A DNA stretch of 64,000 bases, taken from assembly GCF_002434265.1 (NCBI RefSeq), contig NZ_DJJS01000007.1:244014-308013 (forward strand), read 5' to 3'. This document shows, in pieces, positions 17,195-25,097 of this stretch. A program made the position numbers and the translations under genes. Each line of letters begins with the position of its first letter. Positions within the stretch are counted from its first letter, which is position 1. This DNA is from Pseudomonas sp. UBA6562 (GTDB taxonomy: Bacteria > Pseudomonadota > Gammaproteobacteria > Pseudomonadales > Pseudomonadaceae). Under the pieces are notes generated by a model. That model was not told the origin of the DNA. It did not search any database and saw only the letters and a list, made by a program, of their open reading frames with translations.

Positions 17195-18285
17195 GACACT
17201 CTCCGTCGATCCGCCTGCTCGCGCGCAGGGCTGTGCGGCGACGGGCTGTGCGAGTAATGGCTCTTGAACCAGGCGACGAAGCGTCCCAGCCCTTGGTCCA
17301 GGGAAATCTGCGGGGTGAAACCGGTGACGTGGGCCAGGTCGCTGGCATCGGCGCAGGTGCTCAACACATCGCCCGGCTGCAGCGGCAGGAGCTCGATGTG
17401 CGCCGTGCACTGCAGGTGCTTTTCCAGCAGCGCTACGTAGTCGAGCAATTGCACCGGACGCTGCCCACCGATGTTGTACAGCCGCCACGGCGCGTGGCTG
17501 CTGGCGGGGTCGGCCGCATGGGCGTTCCAGTTAGGATTGGCTTGCGGGGGCTTGGGCATCAGCTGCACCAGGCTTTCGACGATGTCGTCGATGTAGGTGA
17601 AGTCGCGCTCGTGGCGGCCTTCGTTGAACAGTTGGATCGGCCGGCCTTCGCTGATGGCGCGGGCGAACAGCATCGGCGACATGTCCGGGCGGCCCCAGGG
17701 GCCGTACACGGTGAAAAAGCGCAGGCCGCTGCAGGGCACGCCGTACAGGTGGCTGTAGCTATGGGCCATGGCTTCGTTGGCTTTCTTGGTGGCGGCGTAC
17801 AACGACAGCGGGTGGTCGACGCCGTCCTGCACCCGGTAGGGGGTGCGCTGGTTGGCCCCGTAGACCGAGCTGGACGAGGCGTACAGCAAGTGCTTGACCG
17901 GCACCCGTCGGCAGCCTTCGAGGACGTTGAGAAAGCCCGCCAAGTTGCTGTCGAGGTAGGCGTGCGGATTTTGCAGCGAATAACGCACACCGGCCTGGGC
18001 CGCCAGGTGGATCACTACGTCCGGGCGCTGGCTGGCGAACAGGCTGGCCATGCCGTCGCGGTCGGCAAGGTTTAGGCTGTCGAGGGTCAGCCGGCCGATG
18101 GACTCGCCGTTGACCACCTTGCTGCTGGCGTCGCGGCGCACCCATTGCACGCGGGCGTGCTTGAGGGCCGGGTCGTAGTAGTCGTTGAAGTTGTCGATGC
18201 CGTGTACGTCGTGCCCGTCGGTCAACAGCCGCAGGCAGGTATGGGCACCGATGAAACCGGCCACGCCGGTCACCAGCACTTTCAT
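17191..18285 (-). CDS. NAD-dependent epimerase, UDP-glucuronate 4-epimerase-like
   Basis: Extended SDR protein of 364 residues. The N-terminal VTGVAGFIGAHTC is the NAD-binding TGxxGxxG motif, SSSVYGANQRTPY carries the catalytic Ser/Thr, and SLYAATKKANE holds the YxxxK pair. The WGRPDMSPMLFARAI and YIDDIVESL segments are characteristic of UDP-glucuronate/galacturonate epimerases. Immediately downstream of the UDP-glucose dehydrogenase gene (ATGA overlap), it would convert UDP-GlcA to UDP-GalA, so the polymer is probably acidic. Confidence 0.9.
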   Translation of the reverse strand: MKVLVTGVAGFIGAHTCLRLLTDGHDVHGIDNFNDYYDPALKHARVQWVRRDASSKVVNGESIGRLTLDSLNLADRDGMASLFASQRPDVVIHLAAQAGVRYSLQNPHAYLDSNLAGFLNVLEGCRRVPVKHLLYASSSSVYGANQRTPYRVQDGVDHPLSLYAATKKANEAMAHSYSHLYGVPCSGLRFFTVYGPWGRPDMSPMLFARAISEGRPIQLFNEGRHERDFTYIDDIVESLVQLMPKPPQANPNWNAHAADPASSHAPWRLYNIGGQRPVQLLDYVALLEKHLQCTAHIELLPLQPGDVLSTCADASDLAHVTGFTPQISLDQGLGRFVAWFKSHYSHSPSPHSPAREQADRRRVS

Positions 18286-19634
18286 GACGCGTTCGCCCGG
18301 GCTGGCACGTGGCGCAGGCCAATGCCGCTGTAGCGCAGGCCGTGGCCGGCCACCTGCGCCGGATCGTAGAGGTTGCGCCCGTCGACGATCAGGCGTGCGC
18401 GCAGTTTGCTGGCGAGCAGGGCGAAGTCGACCACGCGGAAGTGCTTCCATTCGGTGCAGATCACCAGGGCATCGGCGTCCTGCAAGGTGTCGTCGCGGGT
18501 CGCGCACAGGTGCAGGTCCTGGCGATAGCCGTACAGCCGTCGGCATTCGTCCATGGCCTGGGGGTCGTAGGCGCGCACGCTGGCGCCCTCGGCCCACAGG
18601 GCCTCGATCAGGTAGCGGCTGGGCGCTTCGCGCATGTCGTCGGTGTTGGGCTTGAAGGCCAGGCCCCACACGGCGATCGACGCGCCCTCGAGCGGTCGGC
18701 CGAGCTGCTGGGTGAGCTTGGCGAAGAGCAGGCGGCGCTGCTGGTCGTTGACGTCGCTGACGCTTTGCAACAGGTGCAGAGGCATGCCATTGGCATGCGC
18801 GCTGTGCAGCAGCGCGCGGATGTCCTTGGGGAAGCACGAGCCGCCGAAACCGCAGCCAGGGTAGATGAAGTGGTAGCCGATGCGCGGGTCGGCACCGATG
18901 CCGCGGCGCACCGCTTCGATGTCGGCGCCCAGGCATTCGCTGAGGTTGGCCAGCTCGTTCATGAAGCTGATGCGGGTGGCGAGCATGGCGTTGGCGGCGT
19001 ACTTGGTCAGCTCGGCGCTGCGGTTGTCCATGAACATGAGCTTTTCGCGGCTGCGGCTGAACGGCGCGTACAGCTCGCCGAGCCGTTCGCCGACCTGCGG
19101 GTCGTCGCTGCCCACCACGATCCGGTCCGGGCGCATGCAGTCGGCCAGCGCGCTGCCTTCCTTGAGGAACTCGGGGTTGGAGACCACGCTGACGCGCAGC
19201 GCCTCCTTGCCCAGGCGCTGCAACTCTTCCAGTGCCAGCGCGCGTACCTGGTCGGCGGTGCCCACCGGTACGGTGGACTTGATGATCAGCGTGCGGTCGG
19301 CCTGCATCAGGGCCGCGATCTGCCGGGTCACGTCGAGCACGTGGCTGAGGTCGGCCGAGCCGTCTTCGTCGGGTGGGGTGCCGACGGCGATGAACAGCAG
19401 CTCGGCATGGGCCACCGCGTCGCTGGCCTGGGTGCTGAACGACAGGCGCCCGGCGCGCAGGTTGTCGTCCAGCAGATCCGACAGCCCCGGCTCGCTGATG
19501 GGCGGTACGCCGTGGCGCAGCTGTTCGATCTTGTGCGCATCGACATCCACGCACAGCACGCGATGACCTACGTCGGCCAACGCCACGGCCTGGATCAGGC
19601 CCACATAACCAGTACCAAAAACGCTTACATCCAT
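18282..19634 (-). CDS. ugd: UDP-glucose 6-dehydrogenase
   Basis: Protein of 450 residues, normal for the family. The N-terminal Rossmann motif is FGTGYVGL; the catalytic block PGCGFGGSCFPKDI contains the nucleophile Cys267; IAVWGLAFKPNTDDMREAPS marks the C-terminal NAD/UDP domain. It oxidises UDP-glucose to UDP-glucuronate for the EPS operon, of which it is the first gene. The start at 19634 gives the canonical MxVSVFGTGYVG N-terminus and has GAGG about 9 bases upstream. A strong candidate promoter lies about 50 bases upstream. The open frame to 19772 is not coding. Confidence 0.95.
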   Translation of the reverse strand: MDVSVFGTGYVGLIQAVALADVGHRVLCVDVDAHKIEQLRHGVPPISEPGLSDLLDDNLRAGRLSFSTQASDAVAHAELLFIAVGTPPDEDGSADLSHVLDVTRQIAALMQADRTLIIKSTVPVGTADQVRALALEELQRLGKEALRVSVVSNPEFLKEGSALADCMRPDRIVVGSDDPQVGERLGELYAPFSRSREKLMFMDNRSAELTKYAANAMLATRISFMNELANLSECLGADIEAVRRGIGADPRIGYHFIYPGCGFGGSCFPKDIRALLHSAHANGMPLHLLQSVSDVNDQQRRLLFAKLTQQLGRPLEGASIAVWGLAFKPNTDDMREAPSRYLIEALWAEGASVRAYDPQAMDECRRLYGYRQDLHLCATRDDTLQDADALVICTEWKHFRVVDFALLASKLRARLIVDGRNLYDPAQVAGHGLRYSGIGLRHVPARANAS

Positions 19635-19684
19635 GCCGGCGCGCCTCAAGGGGTGAGTGAGGGTGGTGAAACGATGTGAGAGGG

Positions 19685-19714
19685 GTATAGCGCAGCGTGG
19701 AGAAAATGCGTCAA
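19685..19714 (-). promoter_or_regulatory. Candidate sigma-70 promoter of the EPS operon
   Basis: On the minus strand TTGACG (19714-19709) and CTATAC (19690-19685) are separated by 18 bases, about 50 bases upstream of ugd. It is the best -35/-10 match between the two divergent transcription units. The start site would be near 19678. Sequence inspection only. Confidence 0.55.
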
Positions 19715-19849
19715 AGCAATGGCGTGTATCGCTGAATTTACAGCACCTAACGAGACGGCACTTGGCCATCAATCCCTTTTATATCCGTTACTTAGCGCGA
19801 CAATTCAATGTCACAAATTTTTTATGATTCTGATGAACGGTGTAAGTGC

Positions 19850-19879
19850 TTGATAACGTTTATTTACTGCTCATAGATT
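19850..19879 (+). promoter_or_regulatory. Candidate promoter for the EptA-like gene
   Basis: TTGATA (19850-19855) and TAGATT (19874-19879) are separated by 18 bases on the plus strand, giving a start near 19886 and an untranslated leader of about 130 bases. That leader contains the CCCCTTG/CAAGGGG hairpin at 19948-19970. Confidence 0.45.
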
Positions 19880-20015
19880 CTGTCGAAGTGGGATCCATTT
19901 TTCGCCAGAAAATGGCTTGCTAGGATCGACGTAAATTTGACGTTAACCCCCTTGTGGTTTGCGCAAGGGGTGCTACGGTTTCAGTCAAATCCCCCTGATC
20001 GGAGTACCTCGGATC

Positions 20016-21698
20016 ATGCGTGCTTGGTTCAAACTGCTGTTGGTCGTGGTGTATTTGGCGTCGTATCACGGCTATTACCGCGAGCGGCTCGAAGCCCTCG
20101 GTCTGGGCCTGCCCTTGGTGATGTTTCTCACGCTGTTCGGCGTACTGGCGGGCGCCTTGTTGCTCAGTGCCTGGACCCGCCCTGCGCTGGTGCGTTGGTG
20201 CCTGGCCCTGGCATTCGCCCTGAGCGCGGCGATGTTCGATGCCTATACGCAGATCACCCAGGGTTACCTGACCTACAGCGCGTTCGTGTCGATGGCGTAT
20301 GCCGGCGGCTTCGTCGACGAGGCGCTACGGCAGTACGGCGCGGTCATCGGCCTGGCAGCGGCCAAGGCCTCGTTGCTGCTGCTCGGTCTCGGCCTGCGCC
20401 CGCCTGCCGCGCCGCGCCTGGCGCACGGGTTGCCGGTGGCGGCGCCGCTGCTGGCGCTGCTGTTGCTGATCGGGGTGTTGTTCGTGCGCGCCGGGGAGGG
20501 CGCAAGGGGCTTGCCGGTGATGTACACACCGTTGGCGTACCTGACCCTGTTCGGTTACGAAAGCCTGCACGACAGCGTAGGGCCACGTCAGCCCGTCAGC
20601 CTCGCTCGGCCCGGTGCGGTGGCGGCGCGGCATATCGTCCTGGTGATCGACGAAAGCATCGCCGGCAATTATCTGGACATCAACACGCCGGGCGGTATCG
20701 ACAGCCATCTGGGCGGACGCCTGCCGGGCGCCGAGCTGTTCAACTTCGGCTACGCCGCCTCGGCGGCCAATTGCAGCGCCGACACCAACGTCACCTTGCG
20801 CTATGGCGGCACGCGCGCCGACTACCTGCGCATCAACGCCACCCAACCGTCGATCTGGCAATATGCCAAGGCCGCAGGGCTGCGCACGGTCTACCTCGAC
20901 GGGCAGCGCACCGGCGGCGCGTTGCAGAACCTGATGACCCGCGACGAGCAGCGCGACATCGACCAGTTCGTGCAGTTCGACGATACGCCGGTGCAGCAGC
21001 GCGACATGGCCGCCGTGGCGCAACTGGTGCAGCTGCTGCACAGCCCCACACCGCAACTGATCGTGCTGAACAAGATCGGCGCGCATTTTCCCGTACACGA
21101 CAAATACCCGGACGCCTTCATGCGCTACATCCCGGCGCTGCCGCGCGGGCGCTTCCTGGACGTCGCCGACACGGGCGAGCGGGCCGGTTTTGCGGGCGGC
21201 ACGCAGGATTGGCAGCGCTACCGCAACGCCTACCGCAACACCCTGCTGTGGAATGTCGGGGAGTTTTTCCGGCGCCTCCTGAGCCAAGCCGATCTAAGCG
21301 ACGCAGTGCTGATCTACACCTCCGACCACGGCCAGGACCTGCACCAGCGAGGCAACCCTGGGCTCAATACCCATTGCGGCAGCGATCCGCAGGCCGAGGA
21401 AGGCCTGGTGCCGCTGCTGGTGCTGCAAGGTCAGGGCTTGCGCACGCTCGACTGGCAGGCGCATTTGGCGCAGAACCGCAATGGATCGAGCCACTACAAT
21501 ATCTTTCCGACCTTGCTGTTGCTGATGGGCTACGAGCGGCAGGCGGTCATCGCGCAATATGGGCAGCCCCTGGACGAGGCGACCCACGACCCCTTCACCT
21601 TCAACGCCCGTTATAACGCGCGCCTGGGCGCCAAGCCGGATTTTCGCTTCATCGATGTGAAGGGGCTGGCCGAGCCGGATGCTGCACAGGACCGATGA
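20016..21698 (+). CDS. EptA-like membrane sulfatase-fold transferase
   Basis: Protein of 560 residues: four to five N-terminal membrane helices (to about 190) followed by a periplasmic alkaline-phosphatase/sulfatase-fold domain. Metal- and nucleophile-site regions resemble phosphoethanolamine transferases: VLVIDESIAGNYL, SAANCSADTNVTLRYGG (Cys253/Thr257 region), YTSDHGQDL, and NTHCGSDPQAEEGLVPLLVLQ. It should transfer a phosphoethanolamine-like group to lipid A, a glycan or EPS; the acceptor is unknown. The ATG at 20016 was chosen (GGAG 11 bases upstream) because it gives a clean membrane start; the frame opens at 19959. It is divergent from the EPS operon, so a functional link is possible but unproven. 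Confidence 0.8.
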   Translation: MRAWFKLLLVVVYLASYHGYYRERLEALGLGLPLVMFLTLFGVLAGALLLSAWTRPALVRWCLALAFALSAAMFDAYTQITQGYLTYSAFVSMAYAGGFVDEALRQYGAVIGLAAAKASLLLLGLGLRPPAAPRLAHGLPVAAPLLALLLLIGVLFVRAGEGARGLPVMYTPLAYLTLFGYESLHDSVGPRQPVSLARPGAVAARHIVLVIDESIAGNYLDINTPGGIDSHLGGRLPGAELFNFGYAASAANCSADTNVTLRYGGTRADYLRINATQPSIWQYAKAAGLRTVYLDGQRTGGALQNLMTRDEQRDIDQFVQFDDTPVQQRDMAAVAQLVQLLHSPTPQLIVLNKIGAHFPVHDKYPDAFMRYIPALPRGRFLDVADTGERAGFAGGTQDWQRYRNAYRNTLLWNVGEFFRRLLSQADLSDAVLIYTSDHGQDLHQRGNPGLNTHCGSDPQAEEGLVPLLVLQGQGLRTLDWQAHLAQNRNGSSHYNIFPTLLLLMGYERQAVIAQYGQPLDEATHDPFTFNARYNARLGAKPDFRFIDVKGLAEPDAAQDR

Positions 21699-21754
21699 GT
21701 TCGAGTGGCAGGCGTTGCGACACACAAGCGATGCGCAGGGCGCACCGGCAGGGT

Positions 21755-22513
21755 CTAAACAAACACCAGTTCGAACGGCTGCAACAGGCAGTCGAGCAAC
21801 GTGGAAGGCACCACCGGAGGGCGGCCTTCGTCGCTGTTCAATTGACTGACATGGGCGTGAATCGCCTGACGTTTGCGCGCCAGGCGGGCCTCGTCGATTT
21901 GCAGGCGCCGCGCGCGCTCCCAGGGTAGGCGCGCGTCGTCCGGGCCTGCCCAGTGCCAGGCCCAGACCGGCACTTCGACCAGTTGCGCACCGCGCGCTTG
22001 CGCCGCTTGTGCGCCGGCGCGACCCACCGCTTCATGGTCGGTGTGGCCGTCGCCGCGCCAAGTCACCATCAGCACGTCGTCGGGCTTGAGTAGTTGGCTG
22101 AGGTGGTTGACCAGATACGCCTCGTCGCGCTGGACACCGCCGTCCTTGAGGTTCAAACGGCGCCAGTCGAGGCGGTTGAGGTCCAGGTTCAGCGCTTGCA
22201 GGGCGTGGCGGCTCTCCAGCGGGCGCTGATGGCGCAGACGGCGCTCGCTCCATTGGCTGGAATCGGGATGGCTGCCTTCGCCGTCGGTAGCCGAGATCAG
22301 CACCAGATCGTCTTCGCGACCATGAAAGCCGGCCAGCAGGCCGCCGGCCATGAGGATTTCGTCGTCCGGATGCGGCGCGACCAGCACCAGGCGGCGGCCC
22401 GGCGGGCACAGCTGCTGCGGGTCGGTCCAGGCCGCGCGGGCCAGGTGCGCGCAATGTTGCCACTGCTGCCACGGCGTACCGCCGCTGGCTTGGATCAGAT
22501 CTTCATCGTGCAT
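21755..22513 (-). CDS. PIG-L/LmbE family deacetylase
   Basis: Protein of 252 residues with the diagnostic VAPHPDDEILMAGGLL motif (HPDDE zinc-binding and catalytic residues) and MVTWRGDGHTDHEAVG, which supplies the third zinc ligand. The family deacetylates N-acetylglucosaminyl compounds. The start at 22513 follows AGGAG by about 11 bases; an in-frame ATG at 22555 is less likely. It faces the EptA-like gene convergently. The substrate may be a glycan or small glycoside; no closer assignment is possible. Confidence 0.86.
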   Translation of the reverse strand: MHDEDLIQASGGTPWQQWQHCAHLARAAWTDPQQLCPPGRRLVLVAPHPDDEILMAGGLLAGFHGREDDLVLISATDGEGSHPDSSQWSERRLRHQRPLESRHALQALNLDLNRLDWRRLNLKDGGVQRDEAYLVNHLSQLLKPDDVLMVTWRGDGHTDHEAVGRAGAQAAQARGAQLVEVPVWAWHWAGPDDARLPWERARRLQIDEARLARKRQAIHAHVSQLNSDEGRPPVVPSTLLDCLLQPFELVFV

Positions 22514-22740
22514 GGGGCAGGGCTCCTGGGCAGGCGAGGCGGCGGCGAACCTCAACTCGCATAGGGGCGCGAGCGTGCAGCCAGCCTAGGGTGTCGTGCT
22601 TGAGAGGTCGCCACGCGCGCCGGAGTTCAACCCCAGCGCACGACCTGCCATTTGCGCAGGACCGTCGATCGTGTGGAATTTTGCCCATCGCGCCCGATCC
22701 CAGTAGCGTCTCTGCCGATCTCTCGAGGAACTGCCGCTCC

Positions 22741-23820
22741 ATGGATTCGATCACCCAAGCCCTGTTGGGCGCTGCATTGCAAGGCTCACTACTGGGCCGC
22801 ATCCAGGGCCGCCGCGCGTTGGCCTATGGCGCGGCCCTGGCCACGGTGCCGGATCTGGATGTATTCGTGCATTACGCCGATCCGGTCTCGCAGATGACCT
22901 TCCACCGAGGCTTTTCCCATTCGCTGTTCATGTTGACCGGCCTTGCCGTCGTACTCACCGCCGTGGTGATGGCGTTGGCCCGCTGGCGCTGGCTGGACCA
23001 CGGTTACCGCTGGCCTCGGCTGTTGCTGACGTTCTGGCTGGTGCTGGTCACCCATCCGCTGCTCGATGCTTTCACCGTGTACGGCACGCAACTGCTCTGG
23101 CCGCTACAGGTGACGCCGCAGAGCTGGGCAGGGGTGTTCATCGTCGATCCGGTGTACAGCGTGCCGTTGCTGCTGACGGTGCTGTACGCCGCCGTGGTCG
23201 GGCTCGGTGAGCGGGCGCGGCGCCTGCTCGCCGCAGCGTTGGTGTTCGGTGCGCTGTACCTGGGCTTCGGAGTTGGCGCACGCCTGCTCACCGAGCAGCG
23301 CTTCGCCGCCGCGCTGGACGCGCAAGGCATCGCCCACGAGCGCGTGCGCGCCGTGCCGATGGCGTTCAACACCTTCATCTGGCGCGTGCTGGCGACCACC
23401 CCCGACGGGCATTACTACGAAGGCGTCAGCAGCCTGTTCGACCGCGCACCGCCCGAGATGCAGCGTCAGCCTCTGCACCTGGAGGCGGCGCAACCGTTGG
23501 CCGGTGTGGCGCTGCACGAGCGCCTGCGCTGGTTCACCGACGACTGGCTGCGCTACGACGTGATCGGCGACGCGCTGGTGGTCAGCGACCTGCGCATGGG
23601 TACGCCGAGCGATTACAACTTCCGTTTCGTCATGGCTCGGCGCGATGCCCAAGGGCAGTGGCAGGCGGTGCAGCCATCGCGCTGGCGCGGTAGCCATGCC
23701 GGCGGCTTGGTCGACCGGCAGATGCTGGCGCTGATGTGGCGGCGGATCTTCAGCCAAACGCCGCCTTTGCCGCTGGCGGCATGGCAGGCGCTTAGCGTTG
23801 AGGGCGATGCCGCGCGTTGA
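22741..23820 (+). CDS. YdjM-like inner-membrane metal-dependent hydrolase
   Basis: Protein of 359 residues. The N-terminus MDSITQALLGAALQGSLLG, the VPDLDVFVHY and FHRGFSHSLF motifs (possible metal ligands Asp/His) and four to five membrane helices in the first 190 residues identify the YdjM/DUF457 family. A soluble C-terminal domain of about 160 residues extends beyond the ~200-residue E. coli form. The ATG at 22741 is chosen because it starts the conserved N-terminus; the frame is open from 22591. Enzymatic function has not been established for the family as far as I know. Confidence 0.82.
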   Translation: MDSITQALLGAALQGSLLGRIQGRRALAYGAALATVPDLDVFVHYADPVSQMTFHRGFSHSLFMLTGLAVVLTAVVMALARWRWLDHGYRWPRLLLTFWLVLVTHPLLDAFTVYGTQLLWPLQVTPQSWAGVFIVDPVYSVPLLLTVLYAAVVGLGERARRLLAAALVFGALYLGFGVGARLLTEQRFAAALDAQGIAHERVRAVPMAFNTFIWRVLATTPDGHYYEGVSSLFDRAPPEMQRQPLHLEAAQPLAGVALHERLRWFTDDWLRYDVIGDALVVSDLRMGTPSDYNFRFVMARRDAQGQWQAVQPSRWRGSHAGGLVDRQMLALMWRRIFSQTPPLPLAAWQALSVEGDAAR

Positions 23821-24015
23821 GCGCCAAGGAAGGTGTGGGAGGACGGTCGATCGCAGATTGCCTGCGTCCAACGGCACGATGTCCGCTGACGGCGTACACC
23901 GTGAAACCCGTGTGCGCCTGGAACCTGGCGGCGACCGTGGCCTGCTGGCAATGCCTTGCCTTGGAAGGCGGGATGCGGCGCGCATGCCTTGAACCACGGC
24001 AGCGCGCTTTGCACC

Positions 24016-24990
24016 TTAGCGGCAGTTGCCGGCCTTCTTGTAACCCTGCGCCTGGGCCTGGGCTTCGGACTCGAAGCTGACGCGGTTCTTCGCCGCCACT
24101 TTGTCGTAGCTCGGGCAGCCGCTGGGCAGGTGGTAGAGGTGGCTGTTGCTGTTGCCGACGATGCTGCCGTGGCTGGCCTGGGCTTTGGCCACAGGCGCGG
24201 TCGAAGGCTTGCTGGCAGCGGCGGAGCCAGCGGGCAGCGCACTCACCAAGCCGTCGCCTACCGGCCGATAGCCCTGGGTCCACTGCCGTGCGCCGCTGAC
24301 GAACGGGTTGCCGTGGCCCATGATCGCGGCGATGCGGCGGTCACGCTCCTTTTCCCAGGCATTGACCGGGAACTGTTTATCCCAGGCCATCAGCAGACGC
24401 TGTTGCTGATTGGACATGTTCAGCTTGTAGCGATCGAACATGTAGAACGTGGTACGCGCCACCAGGCCCTTGACCTCGTCGCGGGGCTCGGCGGTGCGCT
24501 CCTTGAAGTCGATGCGGGTCTTGCACTGGCCGTACTGGGGCGCCACGCCCGAGGTCATGCCGTAGTTGAAGTTGCTGCGGTCGCCGTTCACCTCGCCGAC
24601 GGCGGGGTAGAGGTTGAACAGGTTGGCTTCCATGGCGCGGAACACCGGATCGTTGTCGACGCATTGCTTGCGCCCACCGTTTTGCCAGCACTGGCGCTGG
24701 TGGCCGAAGGTCCAGGCCGGCACGATGTGTTCCCACTCGGTGCGTTCGGCGCGGTTGGCCTGCTTACGTGTGGCGTAACCGCAGGAGGCGGCGTCGATGC
24801 GCCCGCCGGACTTGCCCACCCACTCCCACTTGCAGCCGCAATACAGCTCGCCCATGGCGCTTTTGGCCTGGTCGAGGTAGACCTTCTGCTTGGCCACTAC
24901 CTTGGCTTCGGTGAAGGTATCCGGAGGGCTTGCGAAAGTGGGAAAAGCGACGGCGAATGTAAGGCTTAACGCAGATAACAGCTTGATCAT
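24016..24990 (-). CDS. Secreted endonuclease I (NucM/Vvn family) with C-terminal zinc-ribbon-like extension
   Basis: Protein of 324 residues with a signal peptide (cleavage near TFAS-PPDTF). The endonuclease I core has CGCKWEWVGKSGG, EWEHIVPAWTFGH with the catalytic His, and NLFNLYPAVGEVNGDRSN with the metal-binding Asn; the family's conserved cysteines are present. After residue about 235 comes a linker and an extra domain, HLYHLPSGCPSYDKVAAKN to the C-terminus, resembling the small Ada-type metal-binding module found on some secreted nucleases. It should degrade extracellular or periplasmic DNA. The start is set by the signal peptide. Confidence 0.9.
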   Translation of the reverse strand: MIKLLSALSLTFAVAFPTFASPPDTFTEAKVVAKQKVYLDQAKSAMGELYCGCKWEWVGKSGGRIDAASCGYATRKQANRAERTEWEHIVPAWTFGHQRQCWQNGGRKQCVDNDPVFRAMEANLFNLYPAVGEVNGDRSNFNYGMTSGVAPQYGQCKTRIDFKERTAEPRDEVKGLVARTTFYMFDRYKLNMSNQQQRLLMAWDKQFPVNAWEKERDRRIAAIMGHGNPFVSGARQWTQGYRPVGDGLVSALPAGSAAASKPSTAPVAKAQASHGSIVGNSNSHLYHLPSGCPSYDKVAAKNRVSFESEAQAQAQGYKKAGNCR

Positions 24991-25023
24991 GGTCGAAAAG
25001 GGGTCAGAAAAAGGAGGGCGCGC

Positions 25024-25029
25024 ATTATA
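25024..25029 (-). promoter_or_regulatory. Candidate -10 element (TATAAT) of the endonuclease gene
   Basis: A perfect TATAAT on the minus strand lies 34 bases upstream of the endonuclease ATG. A -35 element is poor (GGGTTG at 17 bases spacing), so confidence is moderate. Confidence 0.4.
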
Positions 25030-25097
25030 GACATGCCTGGGCGCTACAACCCATCTTGGAAACATTCCCGTCCAAGCGCTCCATCTGCCGTACGCAC

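Larger units (their letters stand above)
19635..20015. promoter_or_regulatory. AT-rich divergent intergenic region of the EPS operon
   Basis: This 381-base gap separates ugd (minus) from the EptA-like gene (plus) and is markedly more AT-rich than its surroundings (about 19730-19930). It holds promoter candidates for both directions and an inverted repeat GACA-ATTCAA-TGTC at 19799-19812. A hairpin CCCCTTG/CAAGGGG (19948-19954 with 19964-19970) lies in the presumed 5' leader of the plus-strand gene. The inverted repeat lies upstream of the ugd promoter and could be an operator, for example for FleQ/AmrZ-type EPS regulators; no regulator can be assigned. Confidence 0.5.
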
